DNA of 27,085 nt from an uncultured Lachnospiraceae bacterium (GTDB taxonomy: Bacteria > Bacillota > Clostridia > Lachnospirales > Lachnospiraceae). Shown piece after piece: positions 15,204-22,628 of this stretch. Location of the stretch: NCBI GenBank assembly GCA_947589175.1, contig CANPZR010000007.1:1-27085 (forward strand), in the 5' to 3' direction. Made by a program: the position numbers and the translations under genes. The notes below the pieces were generated by a model. That model was not told the DNA's origin. It was given only the letters and a program-made list of their open reading frames with translations, and ran no database searches. Position 1 is the first letter of the stretch. Every line of letters begins with the position of its first letter.

Positions 15204-17447
15204 TTATAGAAGATTTTGCACCCTATTTTTTTCATTTATTTCTAAAATTCTCTCCGCCAGGGAAGAATAGCGCAGCTGCTCCGACCGATTGGCGATCATG
15301 CCGCGGACCGTGTCCGGATTTCCCACAATGGTAACGCATTTTTTCCCCCGTGTAACGGCCGTGTAAAGCACGTTCCGATTCATGAGAGGCCGCGGTCCCG
15401 CAAGGAGCGGAAGCACCACCGCAGGATACTCGCTGCCCTGGGATTTGTGAATGGTGATCGCGTAGGCAAGCTCCAGCTCGTCCAGGTTTCCCTGCGGATA
15501 GGTGACGTACTTCTCATCCTCGAAGCGAACGGTTATCTCCTTTTCCGCCCGGTCAATCTCCGTGATAACGCCGCAGTCCCCGTTGAACACGCCGCTCCCC
15601 TCCTCGATTCTCATGCCGGAATACCCTCTCACTTCCCATTTGATCTGGTAATTGTTTTTCATCTGCATGACCTTGTCACCCTCCCGGAAAATCACGCCGT
15701 GGCACTCCATCTGATTTTTGTCCGGGCTCTCCGGGTTTAAGTACCGCTGCAGCACCTCGTTACAGCGATAGACCCCCAGTTCCCCTTTTTTCATGGGAGT
15801 GAGCACCTGCACGTCAAAGGGCGTGCAATCCGTATATTTGGGCATTTTATCCCGCACCAGCCAGAGCATGACCTCCAGCACGCCGTGGCTGTCGTCCCGC
15901 TTAAGGCAGAAAAAATCCCGGCTCTTATTGTCCAGCGCTATCTCCTCTCCGTGGTGAATCCGGTGGGCGTTGACAATAATGTCGCTCTCCGCCGCCTGTC
16001 GGAAAATCCGGGACAGCTTCACTACATTGAAGCAGTGGGAGCGGATTATATCTTTGAGCACGTTGCCCGGCCCCACGCTGGGAAGCTGGTTCACATCTCC
16101 CACGAGAATCAGCCTAGTTCCCACGGAAACCGCCTTCAGCAGATTGTGGAACAGGTAAATATCCACCATGGACATCTCGTCAATAATCAGAACGTCCGTC
16201 TCCAGCGGATTCCACTCATTTCTCCCGAACAGCTCCGTCTGATCCTCCCGCTCCCTCTCGTCCGGCGCGCCGTTGTACTCTAACAGCCGGTGAATGGTCT
16301 GCGCCTCATATCCTGTCGCCTCGGACATGCGCTTGGCCGCCCGCCCCGTGGGCGCCGCCAGCAGAATCTCCTTTCCCTCCTGCCTGAGACACTTGATTAT
16401 CATATTGATAGTGGTAGTCTTTCCGGTACCCGGTCCTCCGGTGATTACGAGGAGTCCGCTGTTCATGGCCTCCTTTACCGCGATTCGCTGCAGCTCGTCT
16501 AACTCCATCCCCTCACTTTTTTCCAGAGACCGGATCCGCTCATCCGCCCGTCTCCCATCCCGCCCCATGACCACGTTGAGGTCTAAAAGCATTCGGGCGC
16601 AGTTCAATTCCGCGTAGTACAACGTCGGCAGATAAATATTCCCGTCCCCCTTCACGAGCACCGTCTGGTCCATCTCCATGTCCTCCAGCACCTCGAGTGC
16701 CAGCGCCTCCGATATTTCCAGCCGGTACACGGCCTGCCGCACCAGCATCTCCTCCGGCATGTACACATAGCCCTCGCCGGTCCCCAGACCCAGCACATAC
16801 AGGATTCCCGCCCGTATTCTCTCCCTGGATTCCAGGGCAAAGCCCGCCTTTCTGGCAATGTCGTCCGCAATCTTGAATCCCACGCCGCTTATGTCCTCCG
16901 CCAGCTTGTAGGGATTATCCTTTACGATTCCGTACAGCGCCGTGCCGTAGGCATTGTATATTTTCACCGCCAGCTGGTTGGTAATCCCGTACTGCTGCAG
17001 AAAAATCATGGCGTCCCGCATCTCTCTTTTTTCCTCGAACTGCTTTGAAATACTCATCGCCTTCGTCTCGCTGATGCCCTTTACCTCCGCCAGCCGCTCC
17101 GGCTCCCTCTCTATGATTTCAAATGTCTTATCCCCGAACTTGTCCACGATGCGCTTAGCCAGGCCGCCCCGGATTCCGGCAATGGCGCCGGAGCCCAGAT
17201 AGCGCAGCATGGCAATCTGATCCTCCGGATCCTTTACCTCGTAAGAAGTCACTTTCAGCTGCTCCATGTACACCGGATGATGGATGATTTCCCCCTTAAC
17301 GCGCACATATTCGCCCTCGTTGATAAAAGGGAAATTGCCCACGCAGGTCTCCGTCTCCCCCTCTGTATTTTCCAGTTCAAATACCGTATATCCATTTTCC
17401 ACATTGCGAAAGATAATATGGGACACATATCCCTTTCTCTCCTCCAT
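15204..17447 (-). CDS. recD2: RecD2-type ATP-dependent DNA helicase
   Basis: 747 residues from the ATG at 17447 (GGGGAGG upstream), the usual RecD2 length; the frame extends to 17582 but crosses a terminator. An N-terminal OB-like region (1-75) and helix-hairpin-helix repeats (80-210) precede the SF1B motor. Walker A GGPGTGKT is at 337-344, AAPTGRAAKRM at 364-374, and Walker B VLIIDEMSM at 419-427. The sequence continues with LVGDVNQLPSVGPGNVL and SRIFRQA. The C-terminal UvrD-like part has LAYAITIHKSQGSEYPAVV and NVLYTAVTRGKK. RecD2 unwinds 5'-to-3' and acts in DNA repair and replication-fork rescue without RecBC. It heads the recD2-comFC-yvyF group. Confidence 0.96.
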   Translation of the reverse strand: MEERKGYVSHIIFRNVENGYTVFELENTEGETETCVGNFPFINEGEYVRVKGEIIHHPVYMEQLKVTSYEVKDPEDQIAMLRYLGSGAIAGIRGGLAKRIVDKFGDKTFEIIEREPERLAEVKGISETKAMSISKQFEEKREMRDAMIFLQQYGITNQLAVKIYNAYGTALYGIVKDNPYKLAEDISGVGFKIADDIARKAGFALESRERIRAGILYVLGLGTGEGYVYMPEEMLVRQAVYRLEISEALALEVLEDMEMDQTVLVKGDGNIYLPTLYYAELNCARMLLDLNVVMGRDGRRADERIRSLEKSEGMELDELQRIAVKEAMNSGLLVITGGPGTGKTTTINMIIKCLRQEGKEILLAAPTGRAAKRMSEATGYEAQTIHRLLEYNGAPDEREREDQTELFGRNEWNPLETDVLIIDEMSMVDIYLFHNLLKAVSVGTRLILVGDVNQLPSVGPGNVLKDIIRSHCFNVVKLSRIFRQAAESDIIVNAHRIHHGEEIALDNKSRDFFCLKRDDSHGVLEVMLWLVRDKMPKYTDCTPFDVQVLTPMKKGELGVYRCNEVLQRYLNPESPDKNQMECHGVIFREGDKVMQMKNNYQIKWEVRGYSGMRIEEGSGVFNGDCGVITEIDRAEKEITVRFEDEKYVTYPQGNLDELELAYAITIHKSQGSEYPAVVLPLLAGPRPLMNRNVLYTAVTRGKKCVTIVGNPDTVRGMIANRSEQLRYSSLAERILEINEKNRVQNLL

Positions 17448-17465
17448 AACGCGAGCCTCCCCAGT

Positions 17466-17498
17466 TAAAAACCCCGAAAGCATAAAATACCTTCGGGG
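17466..17498 (-). terminator. Terminator after the rod-binding gene (possible recD2 attenuator)
   Basis: CCCCGAA/TTCGGGG with a 13-nt loop, then T5 on the minus strand. It lies only 18 bp before recD2, so any recD2 transcript starting upstream must pass through it. A second stem, TTCATGAT/ATCATGAA (about 17508-17539), overlaps the preceding stop codon. Confidence 0.8.
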
Positions 17499-17532
17499 TA
17501 TAAATTTCATGATTCCCATGCACAGGCACGCA

Positions 17533-17880
17533 TCATGAATTATTTTTGATAATAGAATCATACAGCTGTTCCGCGATGCCAAGTCCCTGGCCGCTGTTTA
17601 CCATGCTCTCCGCTACGCTCTGCAGGTAGATGTCCGAGAACATATCCACATACTGTTTGCTGTCGTCCTCCTCGTCATCGCCCTCTGTCAGCGCCTTGGC
17701 CGATTCCTGCATGTTCTTGAACATCTGCTGAATCATGTACGCCTCAAACTGCTTGCAGGCGTCCAGCGTCTCCTCGTCCGTCTGCATGTTCTCCAGCTTG
17801 CCCGTCAGCTGATCCGCCGCCGGGTTGTTGGCGTCTACGCTGTAATTTGTAAAATATGTATTATCCACCGATATCGCCAT
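17533..17880 (-). CDS. flgJ: Flagellar rod-binding (FlgJ N-terminal-like) protein
   Basis: 115 residues from the ATG at 17880 (GGAGG upstream). Residues 37-115 match the rod-binding domain seen at the N-terminus of enterobacterial FlgJ: LDACKQFEAYMIQQMFKNMQESA, an acidic EDDSKQYVDMFSD segment, then YLQSVAESMVNSGQGLGIAEQLYDSI. There is no muramidase domain, as is usual for Firmicutes stand-alone rod-binding proteins. It probably helps rod subunits assemble through the wall and follows flhP on the same strand. Its spacing from flhP has been lengthened by a small hairpin flanked by 12-bp repeats. Confidence 0.88.
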   Translation of the reverse strand: MAISVDNTYFTNYSVDANNPAADQLTGKLENMQTDEETLDACKQFEAYMIQQMFKNMQESAKALTEGDDEEDDSKQYVDMFSDIYLQSVAESMVNSGQGLGIAEQLYDSIIKNNS

Positions 17881-17887
17881 AATGGGA

Positions 17888-17930
17888 CCTCCATTTCTGA
17901 GCGAACAAGTTCGCTTTGCCTCCATTTCTG
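17888..17930. repeat. Small hairpin flanked by 12-bp direct repeats at a ribosome site
   Basis: CCTCCATTTCTG occurs at 17888-17899 and again at 17919-17930, which duplicates the GGAGG ribosome site. The 19 bases between hold AGCGAAC-AA-GTTCGCT, a perfect 7-bp stem. The layout resembles a miniature insertion with a target duplication, or simple duplication plus a palindrome. Confidence 0.6.
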
Positions 17931-17958
17931 TTCACATTAACCCCTACCGCCCGGTCTA

Positions 17959-18768
17959 TTACGAGCGGAGGTTATTGGCCTGCTGCAGCATCTCGTCCGA
18001 CGCCTGAATGGCCTTGGAGTTCATCTCGTAGGCGCGCTGGGCGATGATCATGTTGACCATCTCATCCGCCGCCTGCACATTGGACCGCTCCAAGTATCCG
18101 GACTTGAGTATAGAACCCAGCTGATTCGCCGTGTAAATGGTGGGAACGCCGGAAGCCGGCGACTCCATGTAATTGGAATCGGGTCCCTTATCCAGTCCTC
18201 CCGCATTGGGGAAATAAGCGAGCCCCACCTGTACGCCGATGGACTGCCGATGGCCCGTGTCATCCGGGTATGTCAAATTCCCCAGCTGATCGATCTCCAC
18301 ATCCGCCGCGCGGTACTCTTCCGAGAGGCGGATGGGCTGTCCGTTGGTGTCCAACACCGCGCGTCCGTTGCTGTCCGTCAGCTCTATGCCGTCCGCCGTC
18401 ACCGCCATGACAAAGCTTCCGTTTCTCGTATAGGCCGTAGAGCCATCCTCCATCTGCACCATGAAAAATCCATCGCCCTGGATGGCGTAATCAAACTCGC
18501 CGTTGGAAGCCATAAACGCTCCCTGAGTAAAATCCGATGATATCGCCGCTACTCTGGTACCGAGCCCCACCTGGGCTCCCACCGGCTTCGGATCGCCGGT
18601 AGTCGTCGTGGTTTTCTTCTGCATGTTCTGATAAATCAGCGACTTAAAATTCGCTGTCTGCGTCTTGTACCCCGTCGTATTGATATTGGACAGGTTGTTG
18701 GCAATGACGTCCAGATTGCTCTGCTGTCCGATCATGCCGCTGGCTGCTGTCCACAAAGAACGCATCAT
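17959..18768 (-). CDS. flhP: Flagellar basal-body rod protein, FlgG/FlhP type
   Basis: 269 residues, distal-rod FlgG length. The N-terminal signature SLWTAASGMIGQQSNLDVIANNLSN-INTTGYK and the C-terminal SGYLERSNVQAADEMVNMIIAQRAYEMNSK are the paired helices that form the rod coiled coil. The central DYAIQGDGFFMVQMEDG and SFVMAVTADG-ELTDSNG stretches are typical of FlgG. The start has GGAGGTG upstream; two ATGs are adjacent and the first fits better. It follows flhO by 54 bp. The mbl-flhO-flhP order matches Bacillus, where flhP makes part of the hook-proximal rod. Confidence 0.93.
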   Translation of the reverse strand: MMRSLWTAASGMIGQQSNLDVIANNLSNINTTGYKTQTANFKSLIYQNMQKKTTTTTGDPKPVGAQVGLGTRVAAISSDFTQGAFMASNGEFDYAIQGDGFFMVQMEDGSTAYTRNGSFVMAVTADGIELTDSNGRAVLDTNGQPIRLSEEYRAADVEIDQLGNLTYPDDTGHRQSIGVQVGLAYFPNAGGLDKGPDSNYMESPASGVPTIYTANQLGSILKSGYLERSNVQAADEMVNMIIAQRAYEMNSKAIQASDEMLQQANNLRS

Positions 18769-18822
18769 ACTCTGTCACCTCCGTTATGATTCCATGTCCT
18801 ACGGTTCATCTGCCCTCAGAAA

Positions 18823-19599
18823 TTAACCCAGTCTCCCTACCTGGTTGACCGCCCGGTCTAACATGCTGTCGTAAGACCGGATCACTTTCTGATTTGCCTC
18901 ATAAGCTCTCGTTATAGTAATCATATCGACCATTTCCTGCACAACCTTTACATTTGATTGCTCGGTATATCCCTGTAAAATCTGCGCGGAGGCATCCGTC
19001 TCTGTCGCTCCCGCCAACGGCTCATACATGGTATCGCCGTATTTTACCAGATAGTCGTAGTCCTCAAAGTCCGTAATCTTCAGCGTGTCGATATACTGTC
19101 CGTCCGCGTTAATCACACCGTCCGCGGACACCGTGACATTGACAGAAGCCGGATTAATATGAATATCGCCGCCCTGTCCCTGTACGGCGTTGCCCTCCGA
19201 GTCCACCAAAAGACCCTCTTTGGTCAGCATAAATCGGCCGTCTCTCGTGTAGCGGGTGTGAACATCTCCATTCTTATCCGTCACATTCACCGTGAAAAAT
19301 CCGCTGCCGCTCAGCGCCAGATCGTATGTACCGGACGTCTGCCTCACCGAGCCCTGCGTGAAATCAGTGTACACTTCCCCGATCTTCACGCCCAGGCTCA
19401 ATCGCCCGATTGCCTCATTGTGGTACGCCTGAGATCCATCTCGTATTTTGATTGCCAACACCTGATCAAAGGCCTGACTGGTAACCCGCTCATCCTTGTA
19501 TCCTACGGTGTCGGAGTTGGCCATGTTATGTGAAATAACATCCAGCCTTTTCTGCTCGTTGACCATCCCTGTCCAAGCAGTATAAAGACCTCTAAGCAT
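18823..19599 (-). CDS. flhO: Flagellar basal-body rod protein, FlgF/FlhO type
   Basis: 258 residues. It has the same flagellar rod/hook family architecture: LRGLYTAWTGMVNEQKRLDVISHNMANSDTVGYK at the N-terminus and LQGYTEQSNVKVVQEMVDMITITRAYEANQKVIRS at the C-terminus. The middle (LALSGSGFFTVNV, YTRDGRFMLTKEGLLVDSEGN) is the shared D1/D2 region. It is shorter and less FlgG-like than its neighbour, as FlgF/FlhO proteins are. The ATG at 19599 has a strong AAAGGAGG site. It lies 67 bp after mbl in the same operon. Confidence 0.92.
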   Translation of the reverse strand: MLRGLYTAWTGMVNEQKRLDVISHNMANSDTVGYKDERVTSQAFDQVLAIKIRDGSQAYHNEAIGRLSLGVKIGEVYTDFTQGSVRQTSGTYDLALSGSGFFTVNVTDKNGDVHTRYTRDGRFMLTKEGLLVDSEGNAVQGQGGDIHINPASVNVTVSADGVINADGQYIDTLKITDFEDYDYLVKYGDTMYEPLAGATETDASAQILQGYTEQSNVKVVQEMVDMITITRAYEANQKVIRSYDSMLDRAVNQVGRLG

Positions 19600-19666
19600 C
19601 TGAATCCTCCTTTATGTGTATTTTATAGAAATATCCATCTCAATCAGCTATGCCGGGCGCGGGCTG

Positions 19667-20659
19667 TCAGTCCTCGCCGCCCTCACCGCTGAGAAACTCT
19701 ACATATTTGCCCGTTCCGATGGCCACGGCCGTCATGGGCTCCTCCGCCGTCATGGTGGTGATGCCGGTCTTGGACTCGATCAGCTCCTCCAGTCCGTACA
19801 GCAGGCTTCCGCCTCCCGTCAGCACGATGCCGCGGTCCGCGATGTCCGCCGCCAGCTCCGGCGGGGTCTTCTCCAGCACGCTGTGAACCGCCTCCACGAT
19901 CTGGGAAGTTGTATCCTTCAGCGCTTCTTCCGTCTCCTCGGAGGTCACGGTAATCGTCTTGGGCAGGCCCGTCACCAGGTTCCGTCCCCGGACGTCCACC
20001 GACACGCTCTCTGGTCTGGGATACGCGGTGCCGATGCGGATCTTGATATCCTCCGCCGTTCTCTCTCCAATGAGGAGATTGTGCTTCTTGCGCATGAAAC
20101 GGACGATGGCGTCGTCAAAATCATCTCCCGCGATCTTGATAGATGTGCTGACCACCGTGCCGCCCAATGAAATCACGGCGATATCCGATGTGCCGCCTCC
20201 GATATCTACAATCATATTGCCGCACGGTCTGGCAATGTCAATGCCGGCTCCGATGGCGGCCGCGATGGGCTCCTCGATAATCTTTACATCTCTGGCTCCC
20301 GCCTGAAAAGCAGCGTCCTCTACCGCCTTGCGCTCCACCTCTGTAACCTGGCTGGGCACGCATATGCTGATGAGGGGCTTGCGGAATCTCTGCTTGCCCA
20401 CGGCTTTATGAATAAAATATTTCAACATCTTCTCTGTCACAGTATAGTCGGAAATCACTCCCTGACGGAGCGGCCGGACCGCGACGATATTGCCCGGCGT
20501 ACGCCCGAGCATCAATCTGGCTTCCTCACCGATTGCCTTGATTCTGTTGGTATCCCTGTCAAAAGCAACTACACTTGGCTCTTTCAGCACAACGCCTTTT
20601 CCCTTTACATATACTAAAATGCTGGCTGTACCCAAATCTATTCCAATATCAAAAGCCAC
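19667..20659 (-). CDS. mbl: MreB-family actin-like cell-shape protein (Mbl)
   Basis: 330 residues from a GTG at 20659 with GAAAGGAG upstream. Actin-fold phosphate and adenosine motifs are clear: GIDLGTASILVYVKGKGVVLKEPSVVA (5-31), MIVDIGGGTSDIAVISLGG near 160 and IVLTGGGSLLYGLEELI near 285. MreB paralogs polymerise under the membrane and guide lateral wall synthesis. I name it mbl, not mreB, because flhO and flhP follow as they do for Bacillus mbl, and there are no mreCD genes next to it. A promoter lies 60-90 bp upstream. It heads the mbl-flhO-flhP-rod-binding operon, linking cell shape to flagellar rod genes. Confidence 0.95.
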   Translation of the reverse strand: MAFDIGIDLGTASILVYVKGKGVVLKEPSVVAFDRDTNRIKAIGEEARLMLGRTPGNIVAVRPLRQGVISDYTVTEKMLKYFIHKAVGKQRFRKPLISICVPSQVTEVERKAVEDAAFQAGARDVKIIEEPIAAAIGAGIDIARPCGNMIVDIGGGTSDIAVISLGGTVVSTSIKIAGDDFDDAIVRFMRKKHNLLIGERTAEDIKIRIGTAYPRPESVSVDVRGRNLVTGLPKTITVTSEETEEALKDTTSQIVEAVHSVLEKTPPELAADIADRGIVLTGGGSLLYGLEELIESKTGITTMTAEEPMTAVAIGTGKYVEFLSGEGGED

Positions 20660-20719
20660 GATTCATTCTCCTTTCACTATCTCCTGTATATTATCCCCTA
20701 TTTGCATGTAGATACTCCT

Positions 20720-20747
20720 ATTATATACGCATTCGCGAATATTTCAA
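20720..20747 (-). promoter_or_regulatory. mbl operon promoter with palindrome in the spacer
   Basis: -35 TTGAAA (20747-20742), 16-bp spacer, -10 TATAAT (20725-20720). The spacer holds a perfect 10-bp palindrome, ATTCGCGAAT (20731-20740), a possible operator. Confidence 0.75.
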
Positions 20748-20758
20748 AGCCTTTTTTT

Positions 20759-20830
20759 AATTTAGGATCAAAAAAATTTTTGGTTCCAATTTTTTTGATC
20801 CTAAATTTTTTTGGAAGCAAAATTTTTTCT
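20759..20830. terminator. Interlocking AT-rich hairpins after the SCIFF maturase gene
   Basis: Structure 1: a perfect 20-bp inverted repeat (20759-20778 with 20788-20807; core TTTAGGATC/GATCCTAAA) and a 9-nt loop. Structure 2: TTTTGGTTCCAA (loop and inner arm, about 20778-20789) pairs at 11 of 12 positions with TTGGAAGCAAAA (about 20811-20822). The two exclude each other. On the minus strand structure 2 forms first and is followed by T7, so it is a plausible intrinsic terminator for the maturase gene. On the plus strand structure 1 is followed by a T run. Confidence 0.65.
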
Positions 20831-22229
20831 AAAATTCCCCGTCCGAGCAGGCCGCCTGCATCATGATCGCGCATTCGATCCGCTTTCTCTGCAGCTTGCA
20901 GCCAATCTCATAGGGCTTGTGAATGTCGTGATGGCTGTGCCAGGCATTGGCCGCGCACCCGCCGCTGCAGTAGAACCGCGCGAAGCACTTCCGGCACTCC
21001 TCCTTGGCGTAGACATTGCACATCTTGAACCTATCCCTCAGCTCCGTGTTGACGATTCCCTCATCCACGTTCCCTAAGCAGAACTGCTCCTCCCCCACGA
21101 ACTGATGGCAGGGGTAAAAATCTCCCCAGGGCGTGACGGCCAGATACTCCGTGCCCGAACCGCAGCCGGACAAGCGCTTGTACACGCAGGGACCGCCGCT
21201 CAGATCGATCATATAATGGAAGAAATTAAATCCCCGCCCCTCTTTTTCGCGCTTCAACATCTCCCGCGCCAGCTCGTCGTATCCCTGACAGATTATCGGA
21301 ATGTCCTCCTCGCGGATGGCGTAGGGCTCCTCCGGCCCCGCCACCACCGGCTCCACGGAAATCTGCTCGAATCCCTGGTCCGCCAGGCTCAGAACGTCCT
21401 TTACAAAATCCAGGTTCTCGCGGGTGAATGTGCCCCGCACATAGTATTTCGACTGCTTTCTCGATTCCGCCACTTTTTTAAACTTATCTATGATATAGTC
21501 GTAACTTCCCTCGCCGTTCTTAAAGGGGCGCATGCGGTCGTGAACCTCTTTCCTGCCGTCTATGCTGAGCACGATGTTGTCCATCTCCCGGTTGGCGAAA
21601 TCAATCACGTCATCGTTTAACAGCACGCCGTTAGTCGTGAGGGTAAAGCGGAAATGCTTATCCCTCTCCTTTTCCAGTTCTCTGCCGTAGGCTACTAGCT
21701 GCTTCACCACGTCAAAGTTGAGAAGCGGCTCCCCGCCAAAAAAATCCACTTCCAGATTGCGCCTGCTGCCGGAGTTCTCCACGAGAAAATCCAGCGCCTT
21801 TTTCCCCACCTCAAAACTCATGAGAGAGCGGTCGCCCTTGTACTCGCCCTCGCCCGCGAAGCAGTACCGGCAAGCCAGGTTGCAGTCGTGGGCGATGTGC
21901 AGGCAGAGGGCTTTCACAACCGTCTGCCTCTGCTTAAAGTCGATCACGCCGTCCTGGTATGTATCCTCTGTAAAAAGAGAGCCCTCCTCCTCTAACGTCC
22001 TCAGATCCCCAAAAAGCTCCTCCATGTCCTGTTCTGTGACGGACTCGTCTTTATATTTTTCCATAATGACCGGAATGATGCTCTCCCGGCTCTCTCTGCC
22101 ATACCGGTCTCCCTCTCTGTCCTTTAGCAGATCCAGCACGTCATACGCCACGTCGTCCACCACATGGACGGACCCGCTGTTTACATCCAGTACGATATTG
22201 TATCCGTTATTTTTATATAAATGAAGCAT
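20829..22229 (-). CDS. scfB: SCIFF peptide maturase (radical SAM/SPASM thioether synthase)
   Basis: 466 residues. It installs Cys-to-alpha-carbon thioether links in the SCIFF precursor. Residues 1-95 form a RiPP-recognition-like N-terminal region. The radical SAM cluster motif CNLACRYC gives Cys116, Cys120 and Cys123, followed by FFGGEPLLNF near 163-172. The Cys-rich SPASM region runs from Cys348 to Cys444 (including CGSGTEYLAVTPWGDFYPCHQ and ECRKCFARFYCSGGCAA) and binds auxiliary iron-sulfur clusters. It sits 86 bp downstream of the six-Cys precursor gene on the same strand, the standard Clostridia arrangement. A hairpin between the two probably reduces maturase expression relative to precursor. 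Confidence 0.96.
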   Translation of the reverse strand: MLHLYKNNGYNIVLDVNSGSVHVVDDVAYDVLDLLKDREGDRYGRESRESIIPVIMEKYKDESVTEQDMEELFGDLRTLEEEGSLFTEDTYQDGVIDFKQRQTVVKALCLHIAHDCNLACRYCFAGEGEYKGDRSLMSFEVGKKALDFLVENSGSRRNLEVDFFGGEPLLNFDVVKQLVAYGRELEKERDKHFRFTLTTNGVLLNDDVIDFANREMDNIVLSIDGRKEVHDRMRPFKNGEGSYDYIIDKFKKVAESRKQSKYYVRGTFTRENLDFVKDVLSLADQGFEQISVEPVVAGPEEPYAIREEDIPIICQGYDELAREMLKREKEGRGFNFFHYMIDLSGGPCVYKRLSGCGSGTEYLAVTPWGDFYPCHQFVGEEQFCLGNVDEGIVNTELRDRFKMCNVYAKEECRKCFARFYCSGGCAANAWHSHHDIHKPYEIGCKLQRKRIECAIMMQAACSDGEF

Positions 22230-22261
22230 CTTTTTACCCTCTACATGAAATGAGGACTAAG

Positions 22262-22279
22262 CCGGAACCCGTATTCCGG
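22262..22279 (-). other. Hairpin between SCIFF precursor and maturase genes
   Basis: CCGGAA/TTCCGG with a six-base loop and no T-tract. Such intergenic stems in RiPP operons commonly set precursor-to-enzyme ratio by partial termination or by stabilising the upstream mRNA; here this is inferred from position. Confidence 0.55.
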
Positions 22280-22315
22280 TCAGCCCTCCATTGCTCTTTG
22301 TGTTAAAAAATGTAT

Positions 22316-22456
22316 TTACTTGTTCTCGCAGCTCTGATTGCCCACGGTGCAGGACGTCTTGCACGCTGACTGGCAGGAAGTCTGGCACTCGCCGCAGCCG
22401 CCCTTCTTGACCGTATCTTTCAGGTTCTTTGTAGTCAATGTCCTGATTCTTCTCAT
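22316..22456 (-). CDS. scfA: SCIFF ranthipeptide precursor (six cysteines in forty-five)
   Basis: 46 residues, ATG at 22456 with GGAGG upstream, stop TAA at 22318-22316. The leader half is basic (MRRIRTLTTKNLKDTVKKGG). The core carries exactly six cysteines at 21, 24, 28, 32, 36 and 43, each followed by a short Thr/Ser/Gln-containing gap as in known SCIFF peptides (CGECQTSCQSACKTSC, then NQSCENK). Known members acquire thioether bridges from Cys to neighbouring residues such as Thr. The peptide is one of the most conserved RiPP precursors in Clostridia; its physiological role is not settled. Transcription starts from the promoter at 22500-22528. The maturase follows. Confidence 0.95.
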   Translation of the reverse strand: MRRIRTLTTKNLKDTVKKGGCGECQTSCQSACKTSCTVGNQSCENK

Positions 22457-22499
22457 GATGTCGCCTCCGTTTCCCTTAATATGGATTCATAATACTGCT

Positions 22500-22528
22500 A
22501 CTATAACATACTCCCGCTCATATTTCAA
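22500..22528 (-). promoter_or_regulatory. SCIFF operon promoter
   Basis: -35 TTGAAA (22528-22523), 17-bp spacer ending TATGT (extended -10 element), -10 TATAGT (22505-22500). The start would fall about 37 bp before scfA. Confidence 0.75.
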
Positions 22529-22537
22529 GTATTCTTT

Positions 22538-22628
22538 GCCGTCCGCCTCAATTGGCCTCAATTAAGCCTTCATTGCCGTCCGTCTCAATTGGCCTTCATT
22601 GAGCCTCCATTGCCGTCAGCCTCAATCC
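22538..22628. repeat. Tandem repeat, 37-bp unit, 2.5 copies
   Basis: Units at 22538-22574 and 22575-22611 and a partial third from 22612 each begin GCCGTC and contain CTCAATTGGCC-like blocks. The third copy runs into the last codons of the patatin-like gene. The unit is rich in short palindromes (CAATTG, GGCC). It lies just upstream of the SCIFF promoter. Confidence 0.7.

Noticed and set aside
15204..17582. recD2 start at 17582
   Set aside because: The extension runs through a terminator hairpin and overlaps the rod-binding gene's end; the ATG at 17447 has a strong ribosome site and gives the standard family length.
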